DNA of 64,000 bases from an uncultured Oscillospiraceae bacterium (GCA_902489475.1 CABUAH010000001.1:1-64000); one strand, 5' to 3'; counted from the first letter of the stretch, positions 19,387 through 29,633 are shown. Translations and numbers: made by a program. Notes: a model not told the origin generated them from the letters alone.

Positions 19387-19418
19387 TAATATAAATCCTT
19401 TCCCGGTTGTATGAATCT

Positions 19419-19447
19419 ATTTTATCATATGTAGGAAAAGTTTGCAA
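19419..19447 (-). promoter_or_regulatory. SigA-type promoter of the PAP2-M15 gene
   Basis: On the - strand, TTGCAA, a 17-bp spacer and TAAAAT, ending about 33 nt before the start codon. Confidence 0.6.
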
Positions 19448-19524
19448 TAAAACATCCAATACTTTTTACAGTTACTTTACATATTATCGGGAAGATGAAA
19501 AACAAAATACAGTCATTAGTGTAT

Positions 19525-19563
19525 ATAAAAATACCGCTTACTCTGTTGCTAAGTAAGCGGTTT
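19525..19563 (-). terminator. Terminator hairpin, T-tailed copy (spoIIP side)
   Basis: ACCGCTTACT pairs with AGTAAGCGGT; on the - strand it is followed by a run of five T, so it is a working-looking terminator for spoIIP. A second copy of the hairpin lies at 19773-19805, directly after spoIIP but without a T run. Confidence 0.7.
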
Positions 19564-19805
19564 AAGTCTGTTGAAAAAGTACACTTTCAAAATATTGCCG
19601 CGTAGGCGGACATGTGCCGACGCAGCGACACCTTGAGAGGAAATCGGCGGTGCGAGCCGATTTCCGACGAAAAGGGGTTTCCTAGGGGAAAATGCAGAAC
19701 GAGATAGGCGTAGCTATCGAAGTGAGTGTGTTTGTCCCATGGGGATCGTTGTCGACTTTGCCGACAACGATCATACCGCTTACTCTATTGTTAAGTAAGC
19801 GGTAT
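19531..19805. repeat. Hairpin-rich element flanked by duplicated terminator hairpins
   Basis: Two 33-bp direct repeats (19531-19563 and 19773-19805, 30 of 33 bases identical) enclose 209 bp. The enclosed part has GC-rich hairpins, for example AAATCGGC/GCCGATTT at 19641-19663 and a perfect 11-bp stem at 19744-19772, and no convincing gene. This looks like a small element inserted into, or copying, the spoIIP terminator. The rest of the 19387-19809 gap holds only the promoter at 19419-19447. Confidence 0.6.
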
Positions 19806-19809
19806 GATT

Positions 19810-20997
19810 TTACAGCGACAGCAAAAGCTTTGAAAGTGATTTACCCAAAAGCTCGCCGGTGTAAAAAGCTTCATCAAGCGAGTTGCCGTGTGCGCCGATT
19901 TCAATAAGCAGTGCACCGGGTGACAGACTTTGATTGTAGTTTCTGTAGTCAAACAGCACAGGCCTTGCAAGGTCGGGATAATCTTCTTCGAGCTGATTTT
20001 GAAGAGAACAAGCTAAGTGGAAGTTTTTTAAATATTCGGGAACATATCCTGTTCCGTCGTCTGCACAGGAGATTATCATAAGCTGTGCCGCACTTTTTCC
20101 GTCGACCTCACAAACGGGCGCAATTCTTGTACCGTCGCTTCGCTCAATTGCGTCACGGTGAATATCCAAAACCACTTTTATTGTAGGGTATTCCTCTAAA
20201 ATTGATGAAACCGTGGCATAGCTTAAATCATATGCGCTGTTGTAATCGGGATAATCGTGAATGGTTTTGGCGTGGACATATCCTATTCCGTTTTCGTTTA
20301 ACTGCTTGCATATTCTCTCGCCGACCTCAACCATGTTTTTACTTTCGTCCGTGGTTTTTGAGTAAAACGATGTGTCGTAAAAATCTCGGTTATACGGTTC
20401 AAAGCTTTCTGTTGTATGTGTATGATATATCAAAACCTGCGGCTCATCAGAATTTTTGTCAATTGTAAAATCGGGGGATTTTCGGCTTTCTTTCAAAAGG
20501 AATTCATTTGTTAAATCAGTACAGTTTCTTACCTGACCGCCGCTGTCAAGCGTAAAAAATTGACTGTCGTCATAAACTCCGTATGTTGCACGCTCAATAG
20601 GACCACAGTTTTTCTCCTGTGGATCAACATAAGGAATCGGATTCTGTTTTGCTATTTCATCGGTTTTAATAATCTTTGATGCATCGGTGCGGTTGTTGTT
20701 TGCCTGCGTTTCATTTGGAGCCATGTCTATTGCAATTTTGGAATTGTTGTTTATTATAATGTTTCCGTAGTCGGTAGACGGTGTGTCTATAAGCTTTGCG
20801 TTTATGACATTGCCTATTTCCTTAAAAACTGCTGTATTGTCACCGAAGCTTAGCGCTGCGGACGATTTACAGGTATCCGCTACTGCGTCAATAACACTCG
20901 GAAAAATATTTACGCCTCCTAAAAGTATCATAGGTAAGCTTACTGCCGATACAATCACTGCACAGGCTTTTATTGCGTGGCTTTTTAGGTTGTCCAT
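19810..20997 (-). CDS. spoIIP: Stage II sporulation protein P
   Basis: A 395-aa membrane-anchored peptidoglycan amidase/endopeptidase that works with SpoIID and SpoIIM to remodel septal wall during engulfment of the forespore. One N-terminal helix (about 10-32) is followed by a low-complexity linker and the catalytic domain. Zinc/catalytic residues are visible in YHTHTTESF (about 195) and VLDIHRDAIERSDG (about 265), with the C-terminal EIGAHGNSLDEA segment. Full length. AAGGAGAAAA precedes the ATG. Upstream, GGAATACT-14-CATAATTA weakly resembles a sigma-E promoter, which would suit the role, but I do not call it. It indicates that the organism makes spores or descends from spore formers. Confidence 0.93.
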   Translation of the reverse strand: MDNLKSHAIKACAVIVSAVSLPMILLGGVNIFPSVIDAVADTCKSSAALSFGDNTAVFKEIGNVINAKLIDTPSTDYGNIIINNNSKIAIDMAPNETQANNNRTDASKIIKTDEIAKQNPIPYVDPQEKNCGPIERATYGVYDDSQFFTLDSGGQVRNCTDLTNEFLLKESRKSPDFTIDKNSDEPQVLIYHTHTTESFEPYNRDFYDTSFYSKTTDESKNMVEVGERICKQLNENGIGYVHAKTIHDYPDYNSAYDLSYATVSSILEEYPTIKVVLDIHRDAIERSDGTRIAPVCEVDGKSAAQLMIISCADDGTGYVPEYLKNFHLACSLQNQLEEDYPDLARPVLFDYRNYNQSLSPGALLIEIGAHGNSLDEAFYTGELLGKSLSKLLLSL

Positions 20998-21060
20998 ATC
21001 TTTTTTCTCCTTTGGCTGATGTGTTAAATAATTATGTTTTTTGTGGGCAAAGTATTCCGG

Positions 21061-21089
21061 TTGACAGTTAATTTTTTTTGTGGTAAAAT
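21061..21089 (+). promoter_or_regulatory. SigA promoter of the 49-aa membrane protein gene
   Basis: TTGACA, a 17-bp spacer and TAAAAT; the start site is about 30 nt before the ATG at 21129. Confidence 0.75.
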
Positions 21090-21128
21090 AGTTAAAAGAA
21101 ATAGATCTTCTTTGAAAGGAGAAACATT

Positions 21129-21278
21129 ATGGACAATAAATTTGATAAGGGATTTTGGACAATTATGGGAGCGCTTGTGCTTGTCGTGGCATCTGTGACA
21201 TTGTTTGTATATAGGCTTATGAGCAATAAAGCTTATTATGAAAAGTGGAAAGATTACGATGAGTGCGGAATGATGTAG
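21129..21278 (+). CDS. Small membrane protein, 49 aa
   Basis: ATG 21129 follows AAAGGAGAAAC and a good promoter, and the frame ends in TAG at 21276-21278. One hydrophobic helix (residues 11-28, IMGALVLVVASVTLFVY) is followed by a Lys/Tyr/Asp-rich tail (YYEKWKDYDECGMM). No family recognised. A terminator hairpin follows 22 nt later, so it may be expressed as its own short transcript. Confidence 0.65.
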   Translation: MDNKFDKGFWTIMGALVLVVASVTLFVYRLMSNKAYYEKWKDYDECGMM

Positions 21279-21299
21279 AGAATGTAACTTTTAACTTTT

Positions 21300-21333
21300 G
21301 AAGTCGGCTTTATGCACGGCTTCTTTCTTTTTT
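21300..21333 (+). terminator. Terminator after the 49-aa gene
   Basis: GAAGTCG pairs with CGGCTTC (one G-T pair) and is followed by TTTCTTTTTT. It would partly terminate before the DUF1287 gene, whose ribosome binding site lies just beyond. Confidence 0.65.
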
Positions 21334-21348
21334 ATGGAGTGTGAAAAA

Positions 21349-22047
21349 ATGTCTGTAAAACGTAGAAGAGTAGTATTTATAATTGTTTTTGTTCTGCTGA
21401 TAATAATTGCTGCAATAGCTTTGCTGTTATTCAAATCTTCAGATGATGAGAAAGTTTATAATGAAAGCGAGCTTAACATTGAGAGAGTTTTAAGTAAAGT
21501 CGATTTTAACGAAAACGGAAAAGACGATTATACCGATATTTTGATAGGTGCTCGAAAGGATGCTGAGGCGATGCCCAAGTATGACGGAAGTTATGTAGCA
21601 GGAGGATACCCTCCGGATGATGTAGGTGTTTGCACCGATCTTGTTTGGAGAGCTTTTAAAGAAGCCGGCTACAGCCTTAAGGATATGCTCGATAATGACA
21701 TAGCGGCATATCAAAGCGAGTATCCGGGCGCTAATCCGCCTGATCCGAATATTGACTTTAGAAGGGTAAAAAACCTGAAGGTGTTTTTTGAAAAATATGC
21801 AAAAAGCCTGCCCTGTGACATTGAGAGAGTTGAAGAATTTCAGGCAGGAGATATTGTTATTTTCGGCGATGACAATCATATTGGAATAGTGTCTGACAAG
21901 CGTGATAAAGACGGGCATACATATATTTTACATAATACAAATCAGAAAAACCGTGAGGAGAACTATCTCTTAAAGCATACTCCTACATCTCATTATCGTT
22001 TTGATGCGTCAGAGATACCGCAAAACGTATTGTGTGTATGGGAGTAA
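21349..22047 (+). CDS. DUF1287 family protein (NlpC/P60-like, membrane-anchored)
   Basis: A 232-aa protein with one N-terminal helix (about 8-28) and an extracellular domain of the DUF1287 family, thought to be related to papain-like NlpC/P60 hydrolases. Visible family segments are the Cys in GVCTDLVWRAF (candidate nucleophile), GGYPPDDVG, the His in DDNHIGIVSD and the final HYRFDA stretch. The frame is open from 21298, but GGAG 8 nt before ATG 21349 and the basic KRRR start of a membrane anchor fix the start. A cell-wall role is likely but unproven. Confidence 0.8.
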   Translation: MSVKRRRVVFIIVFVLLIIIAAIALLLFKSSDDEKVYNESELNIERVLSKVDFNENGKDDYTDILIGARKDAEAMPKYDGSYVAGGYPPDDVGVCTDLVWRAFKEAGYSLKDMLDNDIAAYQSEYPGANPPDPNIDFRRVKNLKVFFEKYAKSLPCDIERVEEFQAGDIVIFGDDNHIGIVSDKRDKDGHTYILHNTNQKNREENYLLKHTPTSHYRFDASEIPQNVLCVWE

Positions 22048-22067
22048 GTTTAATAAAGCCATTTTGT

Positions 22068-22096
22068 TTGACATACAGAGCAGAGTGTAGTATAAT
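22068..22096 (+). promoter_or_regulatory. SigA promoter of ilvBN
   Basis: TTGACA, a 17-bp spacer and TATAAT, both perfect. The leader to the ilvB start is only about 35 nt, so there is no room for a T-box or leader peptide. Confidence 0.9.
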
Positions 22097-22136
22097 TTAA
22101 AGAACCGTATTAAAAATTTAAGGGAGGCGGCGTTTA

Positions 22137-23747
22137 ATGATTAAGGTTTGTGAAGCAATGGTAAAATGTTTGGAGCAGGAGGGCATTAAAGTCGTCTTTG
22201 GCTATCCGGGTGCGGCAATTTGTCCGTTTTACGATGAGATTTACAAAAGTAATATTAAAAGCGTTCTTGTGCGCCATGAGGTGAACGGAGGCCATGCGGC
22301 AAACGGTTATGCGAGAATTTCGGGAAAGCCTGCTGTGTGCATAGCTACAAGCGGTCCGGGTGCGACAAATCTTTTGACTGCAATCGCAACGGCTTATGCG
22401 GACAGCGTACCTATCGTTTGTATCACGGGACAAGTTAATTCCGAGCAGATAGGCTCAGATGCCTTTCAGGAAGCGGATATAACCGGAGCGGCAGAGCCTT
22501 TTATAAAGCATACATATCTTGTTAAGGATGGCTCGCAGATTGGAAGAATATTTAAAGAAGCATTTTATATTGCGGGATCGGGAAGACCCGGACCTGTGCT
22601 TATAGATGTCCCTATGGATGTACAGAATTCTCTTATAGATTTTTCGTATCCGAAAACTGTTGATATAAGAAGTTACAAGCCTACTCAAAAGGGCAACGCT
22701 CTTCAGGTGAAAAGAGTTGTTAAAGAAATTCAAGGTGCAAAGAAGCCTTTGTTGTGCGTAGGCGGAGGAGTATTTCTTTCTAATGCCAAGGATGAGGTTA
22801 TGAAGCTTGCAGAGATTTTTGACCTTCCTGTTGTAACTACTATGATGGGAATTTCTGTCTTTGAAAGTGATAACGAAAGATTTTTCGGAATGCTTGGTAT
22901 GCATGGATCAAAAACTGCAAACAGAGCGGTAAGCGAATGTGATGTTTTGATTTTGGTCGGAGCAAGAGTTGGTGACAGGGCTATCGGAAATCCGACGGCT
23001 GTTGAAAAAACTACCAGAGTTATTCATATAGATATCGACCCTGCGGAAATAGGAAAGAATTTAAGAGCGGATATTCCGCTCGTCGGAGATGTAAAAACCG
23101 TATTAAATCAGATCTTAAAATATGCACAAGATCTTGATCATACCGATTGGATAGAAGAAATAAGAGGCTTTGACAAAAAGCCGGAGTTTTTAAAGACCAA
23201 AGAAGGTACTGTTAATCCAAAAGAATTTTTAAGTCTATTAAGCGAGCGTATGCCGGGAAATACTCATGTAGTTGCGGACGTTGGACAAAATCAGATCTGG
23301 GCTGCGGCAAATTATAGAATGAAGTCGGGAAGATTCTTAACCAGCGGCGGCATGGGAACAATGGGATATGCGATACCTGCGGCAATCGGTGCAAAAATGG
23401 CAGATGAAAAATCAGAGGTTTTGGCAGTCTGCGGTGACGGAAGCTTTCAGATGTCGTTTATTGAGCTTGCTACTGCTGTTCAGCACAGAGTTGATATTAA
23501 GGTAATTGTTATGAGAAACAACTATCTTGGAATGGTACGAGAGCTTCAAGACAAGGGTTACGGCGGAAGAAGAATGGCAGTGTCGCTTGACGGATCACCG
23601 GATTTTATAAAGCTTGCTGAAGCTTACGGAATAAGAGGGGTTAGGGTAACGGATAATGCCGATATGGAAAAAGCATTTGATGCATTGAAAACGCCCGGAC
23701 CTTGTGTTATAGAGTGCGTTGTAGACGATGAAGAAAGTACGCTTTAG
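22137..23747 (+). CDS. ilvB: Acetolactate synthase, large subunit
   Basis: A 536-aa ThDP-dependent enzyme that condenses two pyruvates to 2-acetolactate (valine/leucine) or pyruvate with 2-oxobutyrate (isoleucine). The catalytic Glu is in LVRHEVNGGHAANGYAR (about 45). The QEADITG segment is typical of anabolic enzymes, and the ThDP motif is GDGSF...RNNYLGM (about 430-462). The regulatory subunit gene ilvN follows directly. AGGGAGGCGG precedes the ATG. The segment after HE reads VNGGHAANGY, whereas most homologues have QGAAHAADGY; this is a variation at the entry of the active site. Confidence 0.95.
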   Translation: MIKVCEAMVKCLEQEGIKVVFGYPGAAICPFYDEIYKSNIKSVLVRHEVNGGHAANGYARISGKPAVCIATSGPGATNLLTAIATAYADSVPIVCITGQVNSEQIGSDAFQEADITGAAEPFIKHTYLVKDGSQIGRIFKEAFYIAGSGRPGPVLIDVPMDVQNSLIDFSYPKTVDIRSYKPTQKGNALQVKRVVKEIQGAKKPLLCVGGGVFLSNAKDEVMKLAEIFDLPVVTTMMGISVFESDNERFFGMLGMHGSKTANRAVSECDVLILVGARVGDRAIGNPTAVEKTTRVIHIDIDPAEIGKNLRADIPLVGDVKTVLNQILKYAQDLDHTDWIEEIRGFDKKPEFLKTKEGTVNPKEFLSLLSERMPGNTHVVADVGQNQIWAAANYRMKSGRFLTSGGMGTMGYAIPAAIGAKMADEKSEVLAVCGDGSFQMSFIELATAVQHRVDIKVIVMRNNYLGMVRELQDKGYGGRRMAVSLDGSPDFIKLAEAYGIRGVRVTDNADMEKAFDALKTPGPCVIECVVDDEESTL

Positions 23748-23774
23748 AATTTTTGAAAGGAATGATAAGGTTTT

Positions 23775-24281
23775 ATGAGTACAATGAAACATACTATTTC
23801 GGTTTTAGTTGAAAATCACGCAGGAGTTTTGTCAAGAATTTCCGGACTTTTCTCAAGAAGAGGCTTCAATATCGACAGCTTGGCGGTTGGAGTTACCGAC
23901 GATCCTGAAATTTCGAGAATAACGATAATTGTTTCCGGCGATGACCATACGGTTGAGCAGGTTGAAAAGCAGCTTAATAAGCTTATTGAGGTAATAAAAG
24001 TTAAGACGCTTAATAAGGAAGAAAAGCTTGAAAGACAACTCGTTTTAATTAAGCTTTCCGTACCTCTTGAAAAGAGAAGTGAAATTTTAACTATTGCTGA
24101 TATTACCGGAGCTAAGGTTATTGACATTTCACAGACAACAATGACTCTTCTTTTGGCGGATACATATGCTCATGTTTTGAGATTTGAGGAGATCACAAAA
24201 CCGTACGGAGTGCTTGAAGAGGTTAGAACGGGTACTATTGCGATACAAAAGGGTGCGGAAACAATGACATTCAAAAAATAA
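23775..24281 (+). CDS. ilvN: Acetolactate synthase, small (regulatory) subunit
   Basis: A 168-aa partner of IlvB that raises activity and confers valine feedback inhibition. An N-terminal ACT domain (HTISVLVENHAGVLSRISGL, then RRGFNIDSLAVG) is followed by the IlvN C-terminal domain (about 85-168). The start is 27 nt after ilvB, with AAAGGAA upstream. Normal length. Confidence 0.95.
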   Translation: MSTMKHTISVLVENHAGVLSRISGLFSRRGFNIDSLAVGVTDDPEISRITIIVSGDDHTVEQVEKQLNKLIEVIKVKTLNKEEKLERQLVLIKLSVPLEKRSEILTIADITGAKVIDISQTTMTLLLADTYAHVLRFEEITKPYGVLEEVRTGTIAIQKGAETMTFKK

Positions 24282-24382
24282 ACGCATTTTATTAATATAC
24301 TGTTAATAAAAAGATTGTAATATATTAAGTTGATGCGAGATTATATGATCTCTAAGACATTATAAAAATTCAGGAGGACTAA

Positions 24383-25402
<1,020 letters not shown>

Positions 25403-25416
25403 TTGGTGATCAAGAA

Positions 25417-25452
25417 ATACAGTCGGAAGTATAATTTTCGGCTGTATTTTTT
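25417..25452 (+). terminator. Rho-independent terminator after ilvC
   Basis: ATACAGTCG pairs with CGGCTGTAT (one G-T pair), followed by T6. Confidence 0.85.
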
Positions 25453-25548
25453 ATTGTGTTTTTTTAATAAAAATACAATAATATTTCTATCTAGTGTAGC
25501 AGAATGTGACTAAAATTTACATTAAGCATGTTGTTTTTGAAAACTGTC

Positions 25549-25578
25549 TTGACATCTTAGCGGTTGATTTCGTATAAT
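25549..25578 (+). promoter_or_regulatory. SigA promoter of the sugar transferase gene
   Basis: TTGACA, an 18-bp spacer and TATAAT, with about 40 nt of leader to the ATG. Confidence 0.8.
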
Positions 25579-25626
25579 GTATATATAGTAGTTTAAAACT
25601 TATTCTTTGATGGAGGTGCATTATTA

Positions 25627-26322
25627 ATGGCTGAATTGCAATCAGCTTTAATAGACAGGGCGAGCTCAGTTCAAACGAAACCTGAAAGACTGGTTGTACA
25701 TACTAATGAATCCAAAGTATATAGCTTTATTAAACGGTTATTTGACATAATTTGTTCGGCGATAGCGCTTATAGTATTAAGTCCTATTTTTTTGGTGGTA
25801 TCGGCAGTTATATTTCTTTCTGACTTTCATTCTCCGATATTTAAACAGGAGCGTTATACGAAAAACAAAAAAACGTTTTATATGTATAAGTTTCGCTCGA
25901 TGTGCGTTGATGCCGAGGAAAAGCTTTTAGATCTTTCTGAATTTAATGAAGCTGATGAAGACGGAAAGGCCTTCAAAATGACAAACGATCCGAGAGTTAC
26001 AAGAATCGGAAGATTTATAAGAAAAACAAGCATTGATGAGCTTCCTCAGCTTGTTAATATTCTAAAGGGCGATATGAGTTTTGTAGGGCCTCGCCCTCCT
26101 ATTCCTAGAGAGGTTGAAGAGTATGACGAATATGAAACGCACAGGCTCGATATAAAATCCGGACTTACTTGTTATTGGCAATGTTCGGGGAGAAGCAACC
26201 TTTCGTTTGATGAATGGGTTGCACTTGATATAAAGTACATAAATGAACAATCTCTAAAGACAGATATAAAGATACTTTTCAAAACCTTTGGCGCAGTATT
26301 TAAGGGTGATGGAGCAGTATAG
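25627..26322 (+). CDS. Undecaprenyl-phosphate sugar-1-phosphate transferase (priming enzyme)
   Basis: A 231-aa bacterial sugar transferase of the WcaJ/EpsL/CpsE C-terminal type that starts exopolysaccharide repeat synthesis by moving sugar-1-phosphate onto the lipid carrier. A hydrophobic hairpin (about 40-62) is followed by KQERYTKNKKTFYMYKFRSM, the RKTSIDELPQL catalytic segment and FVGPRPP. It lacks the extra N-terminal membrane helices of the long forms. It belongs to the left flank with host-like codon use and has its own promoter and terminator, so it may prime the acquired cassette downstream. GGAGGTG precedes the ATG. Confidence 0.92.
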   Translation: MAELQSALIDRASSVQTKPERLVVHTNESKVYSFIKRLFDIICSAIALIVLSPIFLVVSAVIFLSDFHSPIFKQERYTKNKKTFYMYKFRSMCVDAEEKLLDLSEFNEADEDGKAFKMTNDPRVTRIGRFIRKTSIDELPQLVNILKGDMSFVGPRPPIPREVEEYDEYETHRLDIKSGLTCYWQCSGRSNLSFDEWVALDIKYINEQSLKTDIKILFKTFGAVFKGDGAV

Positions 26323-26415
26323 CGTAGAATATCTATCTGGTTTGAATTGTATGGAAGACGTCGGTTTTGCTGCGTACATATATTTCAAATAAAGTTTGGC
26401 TTAGCAATTATGATT

Positions 26416-26451
26416 GATGTCCTGCGTAATATTTAGCAGAACATCTTTTTT
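26416..26451 (+). terminator. Terminator after the sugar transferase gene
   Basis: GATGT-c-CTGC pairs with GCAG-a-ACATC around a small internal mismatch, followed by T6. Confidence 0.75.
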
Positions 26452-26488
26452 ATTTAAATTCTAATAAATAAATTTAAGGGTGAAGAAT

Positions 26489-26815
26489 ATGACAAGGGAC
26501 GAATTAATAGAATTTTTTAAAACCTTTGAAAATTCGATAGTAGACCGTCCGTTCCCAGATGATGATATAAGCTTAGTGGCAAGACACAAAAGCAATAGGA
26601 AATGGTATGCGCTTGTGATGAGATTGGACGGTAAGGACATAGTTAATTTGAAATGTGATCCGTTGCAGTCTCAGTTTTTGAGAGATAATTTTGACGGAAT
26701 TCGTGAGGCTTACCATATGAATAAGGTCCATTGGAATACAGTTAAACTTGAAAGCGATGTTGATGCAAGACTCATCAAAGAATTGGTATCTCATAGCTTT
26801 GAGCTTACTTTATAG
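26489..26815 (+). CDS. MmcQ/YjbR family protein
   Basis: A 108-aa protein of the YjbR (CyaY-like fold) family. RHKSNRKWYALVMRLDGKDIVNL and the NKVHWNTVKL segment with a Lys/His/Trp cluster are typical. Members are thought to bind DNA, but their role is unclear. A GTG lies in frame at 26480, but AAGGGTG is at better distance from ATG 26489 and homologues start with M-T-R-x-E. No functional link to the polysaccharide genes around it is evident. Confidence 0.85.
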   Translation: MTRDELIEFFKTFENSIVDRPFPDDDISLVARHKSNRKWYALVMRLDGKDIVNLKCDPLQSQFLRDNFDGIREAYHMNKVHWNTVKLESDVDARLIKELVSHSFELTL

Positions 26816-26930
26816 AATCAGTTATAAATTGTGTTAATATTGCGGTTTTTGTCGTTTTTTACAAATAAAATGTAATTTGTTTTACGCAATGTAACGGCGT
26901 GTAGAAAAAAAGTCAAAAAGCGTTTTTTCG

Positions 26931-26959
26931 TTGACATATTGACTGATATATGATAAAAT
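26931..26959 (+). promoter_or_regulatory. SigA promoter before the truncated fucokinase-like remnant
   Basis: TTGACA, a 17-bp spacer and TAAAAT. It precedes the cassette junction by 400 bp, so it could now drive the acquired polysaccharide genes. Nothing else is seen in the 26816-27086 gap. Confidence 0.7.
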
Positions 26960-27086
26960 TTATATAATGCGTTTAATATGCAATTGGAAATGTGGATTGG
27001 TGAACCCAGTTAAAAATTGACGATTGAGAGCTTTACTGCACAAGCAAAAAAGTGCATTAAAGCCTTTAAATAAACAGGAGATTGAT

Positions 27087-27356
27087 ATGGATAAATTTGC
27101 ACCTTCGTTATTTTTATCTCAATCCTACGGGGATGCCTGGCAGGACTATATAAGAATGCTGACACACCCGAATTTTGCTTGTTGGGATTATGTCATTTTA
27201 ACCGCATCCAACGAAAAGCAAGCGGTGGGTTTTCGTGAACAGATTGCTAAGCGTCAGAAGACGGGATTTTTACCGGATAAAACTCATTTTGCGGTTATTC
27301 CCGATCCTGAGGGCAAACGAGTGGGAAGCGGAGGAGCAACATACAGGGCGTCATGA
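27087..27356 (+). pseudogene. Truncated fucokinase/fucose-1-phosphate guanylyltransferase-like gene (N-terminal remnant)
   Basis: Eighty-nine codons that read like the N-terminus of bifunctional L-fucokinase/GDP-fucose pyrophosphorylase proteins (family usually 900 aa or more). FACWDYVILTASNEKQA, FAVIPDPEGKRVGSGG and the following Ala-Thr match the nucleotidyltransferase glycine motif. The frame then stops at once. ATG 27087 has CAGGAG upstream and a promoter at 26931-26959. The break falls where base composition changes, so the rest was probably lost when the downstream cassette arrived. Identification rests on motif memory only. Confidence 0.6.
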
Positions 27357-27567
27357 AGCGTATTAAATTCTAAAGTGCAACTGTTATGACTTTTGGGCTG
27401 ACGCTGAAGAAAGATAGTACATTCTTTGGTAGTTTGGTCGTTAATGACTTAGATAAGTTCTAAAAAATGAGTTGTGATGCTATTGCTAATCAGTATGACA
27501 ACAGTCTTGTGACGTAAAGCTTATACATGAGATATATTACAAAGTGGCTAAATTAAGGAGAAAAGTT
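27357..27567 (+). other. Junction gap at the left edge of the cassette
   Basis: About 210 bp with stops in all frames, no gene, no terminator and no recognisable insertion sequence. Only the AAGGAG site of rmlA at its right end is identifiable. Confidence 0.5.
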
Positions 27568-28542
27568 ATGAAAGGGATTATTCTGGCTGGTGGTTCTGGT
27601 ACTCGTTTGTATCCACTAACGAAAGTAACTTCAAAGCAATTGCTTCCGATTTATGATAAACCGATGATCTATTACCCTATGTCTGTTCTTATGAATGCAG
27701 GCATACGGGATATTTTGATTATTTCCACACCTCAGGACACACCACGATTTCAAGACTTGCTAGGTGATGGTCACCAGTTTGGTGTAAACCTCACTTACGC
27801 TGTCCAGCCTTCCCCGGATGGACTGGCACAGGCATTTATTATTGGTGCTGACTTCATCGGTAATGATACTGTGGCGATGGTCTTGGGCGATAACATCTTT
27901 GCAGGTCACGGCTTGAAGAAACGTCTGAAAGCTGCTGTGAAGAATGCAGAAACAGGTAAGGGGGCCACAGTGTTTGGTTACTATGTGGATGATCCGGAGC
28001 GTTTTGGTATTGTGGAGTTTGACAATGACGGTAAGGCGATTTCTATCGAAGAAAAGCCTTCTCATCCGAAGAGCAACTACTGCGTGACAGGTCTCTACTT
28101 CTATGACAATCGAGTAGTAGAGTATGCAAAGAACTTGAAACCTTCTGCTCGTGGAGAACTGGAAATTACCGACCTTAACAGAATCTATCTGGAAGACGGT
28201 TCGTTGAATGTGGAATTGTTGGGACAGGGCTTTACCTGGTTGGATACTGGAACCCATGAGAGCCTTGTGGATGCAACAAACTTTGTGAAGACAATCGAGC
28301 AGCATCAGCATCGTAAAATTGCATGTTTGGAGGAAATTGCATATTTAAATGGTTGGATTAGCAGGGAAGAAGTAATGAAAGAATACGAAGTCTTGAAGAA
28401 AAATCAGTATGGGCAGTATTTGAAGGACGTTTTGGATGGAAAGTACCTTGATGTGATTCATGAGGGCATCATGGACTTTAAGAATAAATTGTCAAATCAA
28501 CAAGAAACACATAATTTGAGAATAGAGGAAGAAAACACATGA
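27568..28542 (+). CDS. rmlA: Glucose-1-phosphate thymidylyltransferase
   Basis: A 324-aa enzyme that makes dTDP-glucose from dTTP and glucose-1-phosphate, first step to dTDP-L-rhamnose. [18 protein letters not shown] is the nucleotide-binding N-terminus, with the [17 protein letters not shown] and FGIVEFD segments. It is about 30 residues longer than most RmlA proteins; the extra sequence is a charged C-terminal tail. The frame opens at 27544, but AAGGAG fixes ATG 27568. Its stop overlaps the rmlB start by 4 nt. First gene of the acquired cassette. Confidence 0.95.
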   Translation: MKGIILAGGSGTRLYPLTKVTSKQLLPIYDKPMIYYPMSVLMNAGIRDILIISTPQDTPRFQDLLGDGHQFGVNLTYAVQPSPDGLAQAFIIGADFIGNDTVAMVLGDNIFAGHGLKKRLKAAVKNAETGKGATVFGYYVDDPERFGIVEFDNDGKAISIEEKPSHPKSNYCVTGLYFYDNRVVEYAKNLKPSARGELEITDLNRIYLEDGSLNVELLGQGFTWLDTGTHESLVDATNFVKTIEQHQHRKIACLEEIAYLNGWISREEVMKEYEVLKKNQYGQYLKDVLDGKYLDVIHEGIMDFKNKLSNQQETHNLRIEEENT

Positions 28543-29612
28543 AAAAATATCTGATCACTGGTTGCGCCGGCTTTATTGGCTCCAACTTTGTTTACTACAT
28601 GCTGAAGAAGTATGATGACATCCTGCTGGTCAACCTGGACAAGCTGACCTATGCAGGTAATCTGGAAAACCTCAAGGGCGTGGAGGGAGATTCCCACCAT
28701 GTATTCGTCCAGGGTGATATCTGTGACAAGAAATTGGTCACTTCTTTGTTCGAAAAGTACGATTTTGACTATGTTATTAATTTCGCAGCGGAAAGCCATG
28801 TGGATCGCTCCATTGCCAATCCCGAAATCTTTGTCCAAACCAATGTCATGGGTACCGTGAATCTGCTCCAGAGAGCGAAAGAAGCCTGGTATGACGCTGC
28901 TACCAAGACGTGGAAAGAGGGAAAGAAGTATCTGCAGGTTTCTACCGATGAGGTCTACGGTGCGCTAGGGGCGGAGGGCTATTTTATGGAGACCACGCCA
29001 ATCAATCCCCACAGTCCCTACTCTTCCTCTAAGGCTAGTGCCGACCATTTTGTGCAGGCATTCCATGACACCTATGGTATGCCCATCAACATAACCCGTT
29101 GCTCTAACAACTACGGTCCTTACCAGTTCCCGGAGAAGCTGATCCCACTAATGATTAACAACGTTAAGCATCATAAGCAGCTCCCTGTGTATGGTGACGG
29201 TATGCAGATTCGTGACTGGCTGTACGTGGAAGACCACTGCAAGGCCATTGATATGGTAGCCAATGGCGGCAAGATCGGTGAGGTCTACAACGTGGGCGGT
29301 CATAACGAGCGCCCCAACATTTTTATCGTCAAGACTATTATTGAGCAGCTTCACGGCCAACTGAAGGATGATGGTATTTCTGAGGATCTCATCAAGCATG
29401 TGGAAGATCGTCTGGGACATGATCGCCGCTATGGCATTGATCCGACTAAGATCAAAAATGATCTTGGCTGGTATCCGGAGACTCCCTTTGAAAAGGGTAT
29501 TGTCTTGACCATCGACTGGTACCTGAAGCATGAGGATTGGATGAACAATGTGACCAGCGGCAATTATCAGAAGTACTACGAAGCCATGTATAAGGCGAAA
29601 GCAGGAATCTAA
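28539..29612 (+). CDS. rmlB: dTDP-glucose 4,6-dehydratase (cassette copy)
   Basis: A 357-aa short-chain dehydrogenase family enzyme that converts dTDP-glucose to the 4-keto-6-deoxy sugar, with bound NAD. The Rossmann motif is [10 protein letters not shown] near residue 9, [10 protein letters not shown] near 133 carries the catalytic Thr-Asp-Glu, and YSSSKASAD near 160 holds the Tyr-x3-Lys pair. Codons here are richer in C/G third positions than in the flanks (for example many CTG and GGC). The overlap with rmlA is ATGA. A second, differently encoded rmlB lies at 48468. Confidence 0.96.
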   Translation: MKKYLITGCAGFIGSNFVYYMLKKYDDILLVNLDKLTYAGNLENLKGVEGDSHHVFVQGDICDKKLVTSLFEKYDFDYVINFAAESHVDRSIANPEIFVQTNVMGTVNLLQRAKEAWYDAATKTWKEGKKYLQVSTDEVYGALGAEGYFMETTPINPHSPYSSSKASADHFVQAFHDTYGMPINITRCSNNYGPYQFPEKLIPLMINNVKHHKQLPVYGDGMQIRDWLYVEDHCKAIDMVANGGKIGEVYNVGGHNERPNIFIVKTIIEQLHGQLKDDGISEDLIKHVEDRLGHDRRYGIDPTKIKNDLGWYPETPFEKGIVLTIDWYLKHEDWMNNVTSGNYQKYYEAMYKAKAGI

Positions 29613-29633
29613 AGGGTTGAGGTTGTGGGAAGA

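Noticed and set aside
20998..21060. Possible sigma-E promoter of spoIIP (GGAATACT-14-CATAATTA)
   Set aside because: The -10 part matches only about five of eight consensus positions; mentioned in the spoIIP entry but not called.
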